32,704 bases of DNA from NCBI GenBank assembly GCA_910588295.1, contig CAJUQO010000033.1, positions 1-32,704 of the forward strand, in the 5' to 3' direction. Below, piece after piece: positions 25,033 to 32,652 of the stretch. Numbering within the stretch: the stretch's first letter is position 1; the number at the start of each line of letters is the position of its first letter. The position numbers were made by a program, and so were the translations under genes. Under the pieces are notes generated by a model. That model was not told the origin of the DNA. It did no database searches and worked only from the letters and a program-made list of their open reading frames with translations. Origin of the DNA: an uncultured Lachnospiraceae bacterium (GTDB lineage: Bacteria; Bacillota; Clostridia; Lachnospirales; Lachnospiraceae).

Positions 25033-26961
25033 ATGTTCAAAGTGACTTTTCGGTTTGAGAGCGGCGAGACGGTAGAGGCGTTCGCGGCTTCCGGTGAAAA
25101 CCTTCTTGAGGTAGCGAGAAAAACCAATGTAGCTATCGATGCACCATGCTCGGGAAACGTGGTCTGCGGCAAATGTCGGGTAAAGCTGATCGGCGGCGAG
25201 CTGGTGACAAAAAAATCCTCCCATATCACGGAGGATGAGTTCGACCAGGGATGGAGACTTGCCTGCGCCAGTACGGTGGAGGCGGACTGTGAGATCCTGG
25301 TGCCGGACATTGCCTCTGCGTATAAGAGCAGGATGAAAGTTGCGGATTTGAGCTCTAAGGACGAGGTCAGGATATTTGAAAATGCTAAGCAGGAGATCGG
25401 CGACGCGGGTATTATCTTTAAGAATTCCCTGGACCGGATTTCTGTAAAAATGGATGTGCCCACGCTGGATGATACCATGCCGGATAATGAACGGCTGATG
25501 CGGGCCATTAAAAAGCAGGAGGGAGTGAATATAGTTCATCTCCCCTATACTGTGTTGAAGAAGCTTCCGGATGTGCTGCGGGAAAGTAATTTTTCCGTTA
25601 CGTGCGTGATCAGCAGAGCGAAGAGTCATATCTTTGTCTATGATATCTTCCCGGAAGCGGATGAAAGTGCAATCTGCGGGCTGGCCGTCGATATCGGTAC
25701 GACGACGGTATCCGCCCTGATTATAAATATGGAGAACGGTGATATACTGGCAAAGGCGTCCGCAGGAAACGGCCAGATCCGTTACGGCGCCGATGTGATC
25801 AACCGTATCATCGAGTCTCAGAAACCCGGCGGTATCAGTAAACTGCAGGAGGCCGTGGTTCAGGAGACGATCAATCCGATGATCGCCCAGATGTGTAAAT
25901 CTGCAGGGATCAGGACAAAGCAGATCTACCGTATGTGCGTGGCCGGCAATTCCACGATGAATCATTTGTTTGCGGGTATCAATGCGGATCCGCTGCGTAT
26001 GGAGCCCTATATTCCTGCCTTTTTTAAGACGAATTCTCTGTACGCCCAGGATTTGGGACTGATCACCCATCCGGATGCCCATATTATTATCGCGCCCAAT
26101 ATCGGGAGCTATGTGGGCGGTGATATCACGGCGGGCACTCTGGTCAGCATGATTTGGAACCGGCCCGAGTTTTCTCTGTTTATTGATCTGGGAACCAACG
26201 GCGAGCTTGTCTTCGGCAATTCGGATTTCATGATGAGCTGCGCCTGTTCCGCGGGGCCTGCCTTTGAGGGCGGCGATATCAGCTGCGGTATGCGGGCGAC
26301 AGACGGTGCCATTGAGGCATGTACCATCGACAAAGAGACCATGGAACCGTCCCTTACGATTGTCGGAGATCCCGGTACAAAGCCGGTGGGTCTGTGCGGA
26401 TCGGGGATCATTGATGTGATCTGCGAGCTGTTTTTGAACGGCATCATCAATCCCAAGGGTAAGTTCGTTCGGGAGGGCAAGAGGATCCGGCGGGATCAGT
26501 ACGGCATGGGCAGTTATGTGCTGGCCTTCGAGGAGGAAGCCGGTTCTGTCAAGGATGTGGAGATCACCGAGGTGGATATCGATAACTTTATCCGTGCCAA
26601 AGGAGCGATCTTCTCGGCCATCCGTACTATGCTGGACGCCCTGGAGTTTGACATTTCCATGATCGACGACGTCTATGTGGCCGGTGGTATCGGCAGCGGC
26701 ATCAATATGAAAAACGCTGTCAACATCGGGATGTTCCCGGATATTCCGCTGGAGAAGTTCCATTATATCGGAAATTCTTCCCTGGCAGGAGCATATACCA
26801 TGCTTCTCTCCACGGAGGCGGAGCGCAAGACTTATGAGCTGTCGCAGAATATGACGTATATGGAGCTGAGCGCAGTGCCCACCTATATGGATGAATTTGT
26901 GGCCTGTTGTTTCCTGCCCCACACAGACGCGGGACTGTTTCCGTCAGTGGAATTGCGGTAA
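25033..26961 (+). CDS. acsV: ATP-dependent reductive activator of the corrinoid protein (DUF4445/ASKHA, 2Fe-2S)
   Basis: A 642-residue protein with an N-terminal plant-type 2Fe-2S ferredoxin domain (Cys39, Cys45, Cys48, Cys78) and a large C-terminal ASKHA nucleotide-binding region. It is the family called AcsV/RACo that returns inactive Co(II)-corrinoid on AcsCD to Co(I) using ATP. Visible: GLAVDIGTTTVSALI, SLFIDLGTNGELVFG, GLCGSGIIDVICELF and VYVAGGIGSGINMKNAVNIGMFPDI. The ATG at 25033 has only a weak AAAGGCC site upstream, which fits a catalytic repair enzyme made in small amounts. Confidence 0.93.
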   Translation: MFKVTFRFESGETVEAFAASGENLLEVARKTNVAIDAPCSGNVVCGKCRVKLIGGELVTKKSSHITEDEFDQGWRLACASTVEADCEILVPDIASAYKSRMKVADLSSKDEVRIFENAKQEIGDAGIIFKNSLDRISVKMDVPTLDDTMPDNERLMRAIKKQEGVNIVHLPYTVLKKLPDVLRESNFSVTCVISRAKSHIFVYDIFPEADESAICGLAVDIGTTTVSALIINMENGDILAKASAGNGQIRYGADVINRIIESQKPGGISKLQEAVVQETINPMIAQMCKSAGIRTKQIYRMCVAGNSTMNHLFAGINADPLRMEPYIPAFFKTNSLYAQDLGLITHPDAHIIIAPNIGSYVGGDITAGTLVSMIWNRPEFSLFIDLGTNGELVFGNSDFMMSCACSAGPAFEGGDISCGMRATDGAIEACTIDKETMEPSLTIVGDPGTKPVGLCGSGIIDVICELFLNGIINPKGKFVREGKRIRRDQYGMGSYVLAFEEEAGSVKDVEITEVDIDNFIRAKGAIFSAIRTMLDALEFDISMIDDVYVAGGIGSGINMKNAVNIGMFPDIPLEKFHYIGNSSLAGAYTMLLSTEAERKTYELSQNMTYMELSAVPTYMDEFVACCFLPHTDAGLFPSVELR

Positions 26962-26970
26962 GGATAGCGG

Positions 26971-27052
26971 TGATGGTTCAGGCTGTACAGGTATTCCGGT
27001 GACGGCTGTGTATAACGGATTGGAGAAGTGAATATGGTATCCTGAACCGTTA
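26971..27052 (+). other. Long-range base-pairing in the acsV-DUF3786 spacer
   Basis: GGTTCAGG at 26975-26982 pairs perfectly with CCTGAACC at 27041-27048, and four more pairs extend the helix to 26971 and 27052. The ribosome binding site of the next gene lies just outside. It is possibly a structured RNA; the function is unknown. Confidence 0.4.
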
Positions 27053-27065
27053 CGGATGGAGAAAT

Positions 27066-27704
27066 ATGGATATTAATTACGAAAAAGACAACTTGGAACG
27101 TGTTCCCATGGAACACTATCTGGAGCTTTACAGAGAAATGAAACCTGCGGCGGCGGCTGTCCGCTGCGGGATTCCTTATGATGAAGAACGGCAGGTATTT
27201 ATCATCCGTATGATGGGTACGGAATATGAGGTGGCCTGGCCGGAGTTTGCGGCGGTTCCCATGGATACGGGGAAGAAATATTATCCCTTAAGGGATATGG
27301 GAAAGGCTCAGATTCTGGTGATGCGGTATCTGTTGGAGGGCAGTGCGGCGCCTTCTACGGGAAAATTTCTCACATACAGAGAGCTTCCCTGGTGCGAGGT
27401 GTATTTCAAACAGTTTTCCGGCCGCTGTCTGAGCCGTCTGGCTTTCGGGTTCGGTTTTAAACTGGATGTATTCCGGACGGTGATGGAGCTGGTGGGAGGA
27501 AAGGCGCTGGACTACGGCGATGCTGGTTATGAATTTGAGCTGATTAACGGGCTGTATATGCGGTTTGCCCTCTGGGCGGGGGATGAGGAGTTTCCTCCTT
27601 CCTCCCAGATTTTGTTTTCCGATAATTTTCCCGTGGCTTTCCATGGGGAGGATATGACTGTCTGCGGCGATGTCTCGATCGGTACGATCAAAGCGTTAAG
27701 TTAG
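27066..27704 (+). CDS. DUF3786 domain-containing protein
   Basis: A 212-residue cytosolic protein matching the DUF3786 family. The family is seen in anaerobes, and in several cases beside CODH/ACS or corrinoid genes. Pattern: AAAAVRCGIPYDEERQVFIIRMMGTEYEVAWPE, then ILVMRYLLEG, FLTYRELPWCEVYFKQFSGRCLSRL, and a C-terminal VCGDVSIGTIKAL. It has few conserved cysteines, no signal peptide and no catalytic motif I can assign. The start follows GGATGGAGAAAT; fchA begins 12 bases after its stop, so it belongs to the same transcript as acsV and fchA. Its role is unknown. Confidence 0.85.
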   Translation: MDINYEKDNLERVPMEHYLELYREMKPAAAAVRCGIPYDEERQVFIIRMMGTEYEVAWPEFAAVPMDTGKKYYPLRDMGKAQILVMRYLLEGSAAPSTGKFLTYRELPWCEVYFKQFSGRCLSRLAFGFGFKLDVFRTVMELVGGKALDYGDAGYEFELINGLYMRFALWAGDEEFPPSSQILFSDNFPVAFHGEDMTVCGDVSIGTIKALS

Positions 27705-27716
27705 GAGGAATAGATT

Positions 27717-28346
27717 ATGGGATTTTCAACAGTGCCATGCAATGAATTTGTCGATGTACTGTCTTCCAAGGCCCCGGTGCCCGGCGGCGGCGGCGCGTCC
27801 GCCCTGGTGGGCGCGGTGGGAACGGCTCTGGGCAACATGGTGGGCAGCCTCACCGTCGGTAAGAAAAAATATGCCGATGTGGAGGAAGAGATGTACAGCC
27901 TGAAAGAGAAGGCCACAAAGCTTCAGGAGGAGCTGCTTCGTCTGGTGGAGCGCGACGCCGAAGTATTTGAGCCTCTGTCCAAAGCCTACGGTATGCCCCG
28001 CGCTACGGAGGAGGAGAAAGCCGAGAAGGCCCGCGTCATGGAGATCGTTCTTAAAGACGCCTGCTCCGTGCCCATGGAGATTATGGAGAAATGCTGTGAA
28101 GCCATCGAACTGCTGGAGGTATTTGCCGAGAAGGGTTCTACTCTGGCTATCAGCGACGCCGGCGTGGGCGCGGCTATGTGCAAGGCGGCCCTGCTTGGCG
28201 CCAGCCTGAATGTATACATAAATACAAAATCCATGAAAAACCGGGAATACGCGGAAGAATTGAACGCCAAATGCGACGCCATGCTGGAGAAATATCCGCC
28301 AATGGCTGATAAAGTGTTCGAGTCGGTACTTGGCAGATTGAAATAA
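27717..28346 (+). CDS. fchA: Methenyltetrahydrofolate cyclohydrolase (cyclodeaminase family)
   Basis: A 209-residue all-helical protein of the formiminotransferase-cyclodeaminase C-terminal family. In acetogens FchA is the dedicated methenyl-THF cyclohydrolase. The defining SSKAPVPGGGGASALVGAVGTALGNMVGSLT glycine-rich N-terminal stretch and the C-terminal ISDAGVGAAMCKAALLGASLNVYINTKSM block are intact. The start follows AGGAGG. Its presence next to a FolD lacking cyclohydrolase residues suggests that it carries this step. Confidence 0.93.
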   Translation: MGFSTVPCNEFVDVLSSKAPVPGGGGASALVGAVGTALGNMVGSLTVGKKKYADVEEEMYSLKEKATKLQEELLRLVERDAEVFEPLSKAYGMPRATEEEKAEKARVMEIVLKDACSVPMEIMEKCCEAIELLEVFAEKGSTLAISDAGVGAAMCKAALLGASLNVYINTKSMKNREYAEELNAKCDAMLEKYPPMADKVFESVLGRLK

Positions 28347-28352
28347 AAGGGC

Positions 28353-28374
28353 AACTGTCCGGCGCCGGACAGTT
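28353..28374. other. Perfect 22-base palindrome between fchA and folD
   Basis: Positions 28353-28363 are the exact reverse complement of 28364-28374. It could fold into a very stable RNA stem or be a protein site. There is no T-run after it. Confidence 0.55.
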
Positions 28375-28392
28375 CCATAAAAGGAAAAGTAA

Positions 28393-28458
28393 CCGTCCAA
28401 ACGGCAATGTCCCCGCAAGCAAAGCGTTCACTGCGGCAGGCGGGATGGGTTAGGACGG
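28393..28458 (+). other. Candidate structured leader of folD
   Basis: CCGTCC at 28393-28398 can pair with GGACGG at 28453-28458, and inside it CCCGC at 28412-28416 with GCGGG at 28440-28444. The pattern suggests a folded leader ending about 30 bases before the folD start. No known THF riboswitch core was recognised. Confidence 0.3.
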
Positions 28459-28488
28459 GAATGAAAAATATAGAAGAGGAGAAACGAC

Positions 28489-29340
28489 ATGGCAAAACAG
28501 TTACTGGGCAAGGAAGTAGTAGCCGCTTTGAATGAGAGAATCATGGCCGGTGTGAAGGAGCTTAAGGAGAAGGGCGTGACGCCGACACTGGGTATTGTGC
28601 GCGTGGGTGAGAGAGAGGATGATCTCTCCTATGAGCGCGGCGCGACGAAGCGCTGTGAGAAGCTGGGCGTGGCTTTTGAGAAGTTTGTTTTGCCCGCCGA
28701 CTGCACACAGGAAGATCTGATGAAAACCATAGACGAGGTGAATAAAAGTGAGCAGATTCACGGCGTGCTGATTTTCCGTCCGCTGCCGAAACATCTGGAT
28801 GAGGCTGCGGTCATCAAGGCTCTCGACCCGGAGAAGGATGTGGACGGCATTACCGACGGCTCCATGGTGGGTGTCTTTGCCGGGACCAATCAGGGATTCC
28901 CGCCCTGCACACCTCAGGCCTGTATGGAGATACTGGATCATTACGGCATTGACTGTACCGGAAAGAAAGCGGTGGTCGTGGGGCGCAGCCTGGTTGTGGG
29001 CAAGCCTGCGGCTATGATGCTGATTAAGAAAAACGCCACAGTGACCGTATGCCATACACGGACCGTGGATATGCCTTCCGTGGTGAAAGAAGCGGATATT
29101 GTGGTCGTGGCCGCCGGACGCGCCGGAGTGGTGGACGATACATATTTGCGTGTAGGTCAGACCGTAATTGATGTGGGAATTAACGTCAACGCGGAGGGCA
29201 AGCTCTGCGGCGATGTGGACTATGCAAAGGCCGAGCCGGTGGTGGAGGCTATCACTCCCGTGCCGGGCGGCGTGGGGAGCGTCACCACATCGGTGCTGGT
29301 GGGCCATGTCGTAGAGGCGGCTAAGAGAAAGAACGGGTAA
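28489..29340 (+). CDS. folD: FolD-family methylenetetrahydrofolate dehydrogenase, probably without cyclohydrolase activity
   Basis: A 283-residue FolD family protein that oxidises or reduces methylene-/methenyl-THF with a pyridine nucleotide. The nucleotide-binding GRSLVVGKPAAMML block, the PPCTPQACMEIL stretch and the C-terminal TPVPGGVGSVTTSVL motif are present. In the active site Tyr48 is kept, but the position four residues later, where FolD has the catalytic Lys (Lys54 in E. coli), is Ala52, with no gap needed to align the surrounding CExxG. The Gln of the V-Q-L-P-L-P motif (E. coli Gln98) is Phe96. Asp119 (E. coli Asp121) remains. Loss of Lys and Gln should remove cyclohydrolase activity and leave the dehydrogenase, which suits the separate FchA upstream. 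Confidence 0.93.
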   Translation: MAKQLLGKEVVAALNERIMAGVKELKEKGVTPTLGIVRVGEREDDLSYERGATKRCEKLGVAFEKFVLPADCTQEDLMKTIDEVNKSEQIHGVLIFRPLPKHLDEAAVIKALDPEKDVDGITDGSMVGVFAGTNQGFPPCTPQACMEILDHYGIDCTGKKAVVVGRSLVVGKPAAMMLIKKNATVTVCHTRTVDMPSVVKEADIVVVAAGRAGVVDDTYLRVGQTVIDVGINVNAEGKLCGDVDYAKAEPVVEAITPVPGGVGSVTTSVLVGHVVEAAKRKNG

Positions 29341-29343
29341 ACC

Positions 29344-30084
29344 GTGCGCATCATTCTCTCACCGGCCAAGAAAATGAACGTAGATGAGGATACCCTGCCG
29401 ATCCGCGGGTTGCCTGTGTTTCTGGAGGAGACAAAGAAGCTGGCGGATTGGATGCAGGGGTTGTCCTGTGAAGAGCTGAAAGCCGTCTGGAAATGTAACG
29501 ACAGGCTGGCGGCCGTCAATTATGAGTGGCATCAGCATATGGATCTTTTGCGGACGCTGACTCCGGCAGTCCTGTCCTATGAGGGGCTGGCCTATCAGCA
29601 CATGGCCCCGGCGGTTTTTGACGGGGAATGTCTGGAATATATTGAGGAGCATCTGCGCATCCTGTCCGGATTTTACGGTCTGCTCCGTCCTTTTGACGGA
29701 GTACGGCCCTACCGGCTGGAGATGCAGGCGAAAATCGCCTGCGGTGGATGCCGGACGCTGTACGAATTCTGGGGAGATCGTATAGCCCGGCGCCTTTTCA
29801 CGGAGACAGACTGTATCGTGAATCTGGCTTCCAGGGAGTATAGCCGATGTATATCCGGCTATCTGCCGGAAGGGACGCGGTATGTCACCTTCGTATTTGG
29901 GGAGCTGTCAGACGGCGGAGTAAAAGAGAAAGGAACGTACTGTAAAATAGCGCGAGGGGAGATGGTGCGCTATATGGCAGAACATAAGATCGGGAAACCG
30001 GAGGATTGTAAGGGATTTCGGCTGTTCGGTTTTCGTTATTCGGAAGCATTATCCGGTGAGAACAGGTATATATTTCTAAGGTGA
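29344..30084 (+). CDS. yaaA: YaaA family peroxide-stress protein
   Basis: A 246-residue member of the UPF0246/YaaA family; E. coli YaaA lowers free iron and protects DNA and proteins from oxidative damage. The start MRIILSPAKKMN is diagnostic, and the DGVRPYRLEMQAKI and NLASREYS blocks follow. It uses a GTG start 3 bases after folD with a weak ribosome binding site, so it may rely on read-through from folD. A link to the acs operon could reflect protection of Fe-S enzymes, but this is speculation. Confidence 0.9.
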   Translation: MRIILSPAKKMNVDEDTLPIRGLPVFLEETKKLADWMQGLSCEELKAVWKCNDRLAAVNYEWHQHMDLLRTLTPAVLSYEGLAYQHMAPAVFDGECLEYIEEHLRILSGFYGLLRPFDGVRPYRLEMQAKIACGGCRTLYEFWGDRIARRLFTETDCIVNLASREYSRCISGYLPEGTRYVTFVFGELSDGGVKEKGTYCKIARGEMVRYMAEHKIGKPEDCKGFRLFGFRYSEALSGENRYIFLR

Positions 30085-30112
30085 AGGTTTGCCGATTATA
30101 AATGCAAAAGAG

Positions 30113-30140
30113 TGTAACTGCCAGCATCTGTACAGTTACA
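30113..30140. repeat. Inverted repeat after yaaA
   Basis: TGTAACTG at 30113-30120 and CAGTTACA at 30133-30140 form an 8-base stem around 12 bases. There is no T-run on the plus strand, so it is only a possible terminator or stability element. Confidence 0.4.
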
Positions 30141-30237
30141 AAAGAATAAACAAAAATCTGCCATATGTGTATAATAAATGAAGAAATGTGAAAAAAAGCA
30201 AATTATGTAATTTTGATACATTTTCGCAACTTTTTTC

Positions 30238-30288
30238 TGATATAACAGGTCTAACAGGTAACCGTTCGATCAGAGAATGAACGGTTAC
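30238..30288 (+). promoter_or_regulatory. Extended -10 promoter, direct repeat and leader hairpin before the polysaccharide deacetylase
   Basis: TGA-TATAAC at 30238-30246 is an extended -10. TAACAGGT occurs at 30243-30250 and again at 30252-30259, nine bases apart, covering the -10 and start site. A perfect 10-base hairpin, GTAACCGTTC at 30258-30267 with GAACGGTTAC at 30279-30288, begins close to the predicted start of transcription. Confidence 0.5.
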
Positions 30289-30313
30289 AAACAATGTTAT
30301 AAGGGGTAAGGAT

Positions 30314-31288
30314 ATGACAACTAAATCAAGGGAGAAGACAGGCAGAAAACGCCGAAGGATGACCCGTCTGCAGAGGGAGCGTCAGTTGCGTATGCGTCTG
30401 CTAATGTGCTGCGGGGTAGTTTTAGTATTGTCCGGCTTATTTGCGGCTCCGGAGATACGCGTGGCGTTGGGGCAGATACAGGTTCAGCAGGGCATTGCGA
30501 AAGAACAGGATGCTGACAGACCGCAGAGCGTTCCGGAACGTCAGGCCGCCAAGGGAGAGACGGAAGGCCAGGAGGAGGCATCGGCCACGGTAAAAGATAA
30601 CGGCATACTGGTAGGGGAGAATGCAGTAGTGGAGCCGGAAGTGGTCAGAGAGAAGAAAACGATCTATCTGACTTTTGACGATGGGCCGAGTATGGATGTC
30701 ACACCGGAGATTCTGGATATACTTAAAGCGAATGATGTGAAAGCTATTTTCTTCATTCTGAATTACGGGGAGAAAAGTATACCGATTCTGAAGCGGATGG
30801 TGAGAGAGGGCCATACAATCGGCATTCATGGTTATTCTCATGATTACGCAGAAATCTATACTTCGGAAGAAGCTTTTATGGATAATGTGCAGAAGCTGCA
30901 CGATAAATTATTGGCAGATGTGGGATATGACGCAAGGATTGTGCGTTTTCCCGGCGGAAGCTCCAATACAATCAGTGAAAAATACAAAAAGGGCATTATG
31001 ACCAAGCTCACCAAACGTCTGGAGAAGGAGGGGTGGAAATATCTGGATTGGAATGTATCCACAGGGGATGCGGAAGGGAATAATATTCCCAGCAGCCAGC
31101 TTGTGAAGGCAGTGAAAAAAGAACTTAAGCCCGAGCAGGCAAATGTAATTCTGCTCCATGATACGTCTGCCAAACAGTCTTCGGCGGATGCTTTGCAGGA
31201 TATCATTGACTTTGGTTTTGAGAATGGCTATACTTTTTGTCCTGTGACAGAGGATACGACGATGGTACATCATCGTGTGAATAATTAA
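30314..31288 (+). CDS. Membrane-anchored polysaccharide deacetylase (NodB domain)
   Basis: A 324-residue protein. Residues 1-27 are very basic, 28-45 form a single membrane anchor, 46-115 are a polar, probably disordered linker, and 116-320 form a NodB/CE4 domain outside the cell. Catalytic motifs are TFDDGP with Asp122 and Asp123, HGYSHD with metal ligands His172 and His176, RFPGGSSN near residue 220, and the C-terminal LLHD. Such proteins remove acetyl groups from peptidoglycan or other glycans; the exact substrate is not clear. The ATG follows AAGGGGTAAGG. The gene is alone, with its own promoter region and terminator. Confidence 0.9.
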   Translation: MTTKSREKTGRKRRRMTRLQRERQLRMRLLMCCGVVLVLSGLFAAPEIRVALGQIQVQQGIAKEQDADRPQSVPERQAAKGETEGQEEASATVKDNGILVGENAVVEPEVVREKKTIYLTFDDGPSMDVTPEILDILKANDVKAIFFILNYGEKSIPILKRMVREGHTIGIHGYSHDYAEIYTSEEAFMDNVQKLHDKLLADVGYDARIVRFPGGSSNTISEKYKKGIMTKLTKRLEKEGWKYLDWNVSTGDAEGNNIPSSQLVKAVKKELKPEQANVILLHDTSAKQSSADALQDIIDFGFENGYTFCPVTEDTTMVHHRVNN

Positions 31289-31294
31289 AGCGTT

Positions 31295-31334
31295 TGCCGG
31301 ACCGTACACATATTATCTGTATGGTCCGGCATTT
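31295..31334 (+). terminator. Terminator after the polysaccharide deacetylase
   Basis: A 14-base stem with one G-U pair, 31295-31308 with 31318-31331, has a 9-base loop and a short TTT after it. Confidence 0.65.
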
Positions 31335-31665
31335 GCAGCGAATCGAAATAAAAAAATGATGCAGCGTTGCCCAGGCCGGATTTTTACCGGTTTGTTTGAC
31401 GTGGGAAAATTGAAAAATCTAAATAAGTAGCATATAGAGGAAAAGAAATACAGGACAATGTGTGCCATAGGGGACTCAGAAGAAAACTATGGAAGAATGA
31501 TTTTGTGTTTTGTGGGAAGAATGTATTGATTGGAAAGAGGGGGAAATACATAATAAAATGATTAACAAAAATAATTTCAAAAAGTATAGGTTTTGAGAAC
31601 TTCTTCTTTTTTATGCTGTAGTATGCAGAATACCGGTCAGAGGCGGGTATTTTGTATGCTCTGCT
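31335..31665. other. Intergenic region with two tandem candidate promoters
   Basis: This AT-rich stretch carries no convincing gene. TTGATT at 31526-31531 with CATAAT at 31549-31554, and TTAACA at 31562-31567 with TATAGG at 31585-31590, are both spaced by 17 bases and point toward the downstream TnpB-like frame. No IS200/IS605 end structure was recognised. Confidence 0.45.
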
Positions 31666-32652
31666 ATGCAGAAAAGCTATCGGCAAAAAGTGTATTTTGT
31701 CCAGGCGCAGGTGCTCTGTATCAAAGAAGAACTGTACAACAGCCCGCTTTACTCGCCGCAAAAAGAAGGGAATATGCCGCAGGATAAGATCTGTAAGACC
31801 ATTCGCCAATATAATAAGGAATCCATCGCGGTGGAGGATATGAGAAAGCTCCTGGATATCGCGGAGGATTATCGGAAAGTCAAGAATTATGTATACAACC
31901 GTTTTGGTGGCCTGGGGAGTTTGTCAAAGCTTTATCCGGGATATACAGTGCAGAATGAGATGACGTCCAGCGGCTACAGAGAAAAGCTGGGGCTGCCATC
32001 GGTGTATTTTTACCTTGCGGTTTTTGACGCCCTGGGGGATATCAAGAGCCAGTGGACAAAGACAAAGTCAAAGTTGGTGAAACTGGTTAACCGGAACGAG
32101 GGTTTTACGGAGGAAGAAAAACACTATCTGCGTTTTCTCTTGAAAGTCAGCAATGCTTTTGAGGCTGTACTGAACCAGAAACCCATGGAATTGCCCGCAA
32201 AGATCAGGCAGCAGTATGGAGAGCTGGCCGGACGGGTGGATACAGAGCGGATGCACAGGTATTTGTGCCGGCAGGTCAGGAAGTATCATCAGTGTCTGCA
32301 TACAGATGCGGCGGATGGGTTTTCCATAGCCGAGCGGGCCTACCGTTATGGAAATCATGGGATCTATATCTCAATAAAGGAAAAGCGGAAGAGGGTCTTT
32401 GTGCCACTGACTGATAATAACCAGTATAGGTGCCAGCTAAAGATTAAGTTATATCCGTCTGAGGAACGTATAGAGATTCTGGTTCCGGTGTATGTGGCCG
32501 TCCGGACCCACGAGGATTATCAGGAAGAGGTGGGGGTAGCGTTTGGGTTCCATACGATGCTGATTACGGACAAAGGACATTGCTACGGCGGGGAACTGGG
32601 CAGGTATCAGCTGGAGTATTCAGACTGGGTACGGTGTAGCCCAGCAAACTAA
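31666..32652 (+). pseudogene. Truncated TnpB/Cas12-like (IS200/IS605 OrfB-related) protein with altered RuvC-I residue
   Basis: A 328-residue frame resembling the larger TnpB-like proteins of Lachnospiraceae. Residues 1-285 would be the N-terminal barrel and helical REC-like part. Residues about 287-322, EVGVAFGFHTMLITDKGHCYGGELG...YSDW, match the first RuvC strand of the fold. The catalytic Asp expected at that position is Ala292 (codon 32539-32541), and the protein stops 36 residues later, so RuvC-II, the zinc ribbon and RuvC-III are missing. No good ribosome binding site precedes the ATG at 31666; an alternative in-frame ATG at 31774 follows GAAGGGAAT. It could be a decayed transposon gene or a domesticated nuclease-dead form. 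The identification rests on motif pattern only. Confidence 0.55.

Noticed and set aside
25012..26922. 636-codon minus-strand frame opposite acsV
   Set aside because: Shadow of acsV with no known domain in the translated product.
28375..28488. THF riboswitch before folD
   Set aside because: Known consensus blocks could not be matched, so only a generic structured leader is reported.
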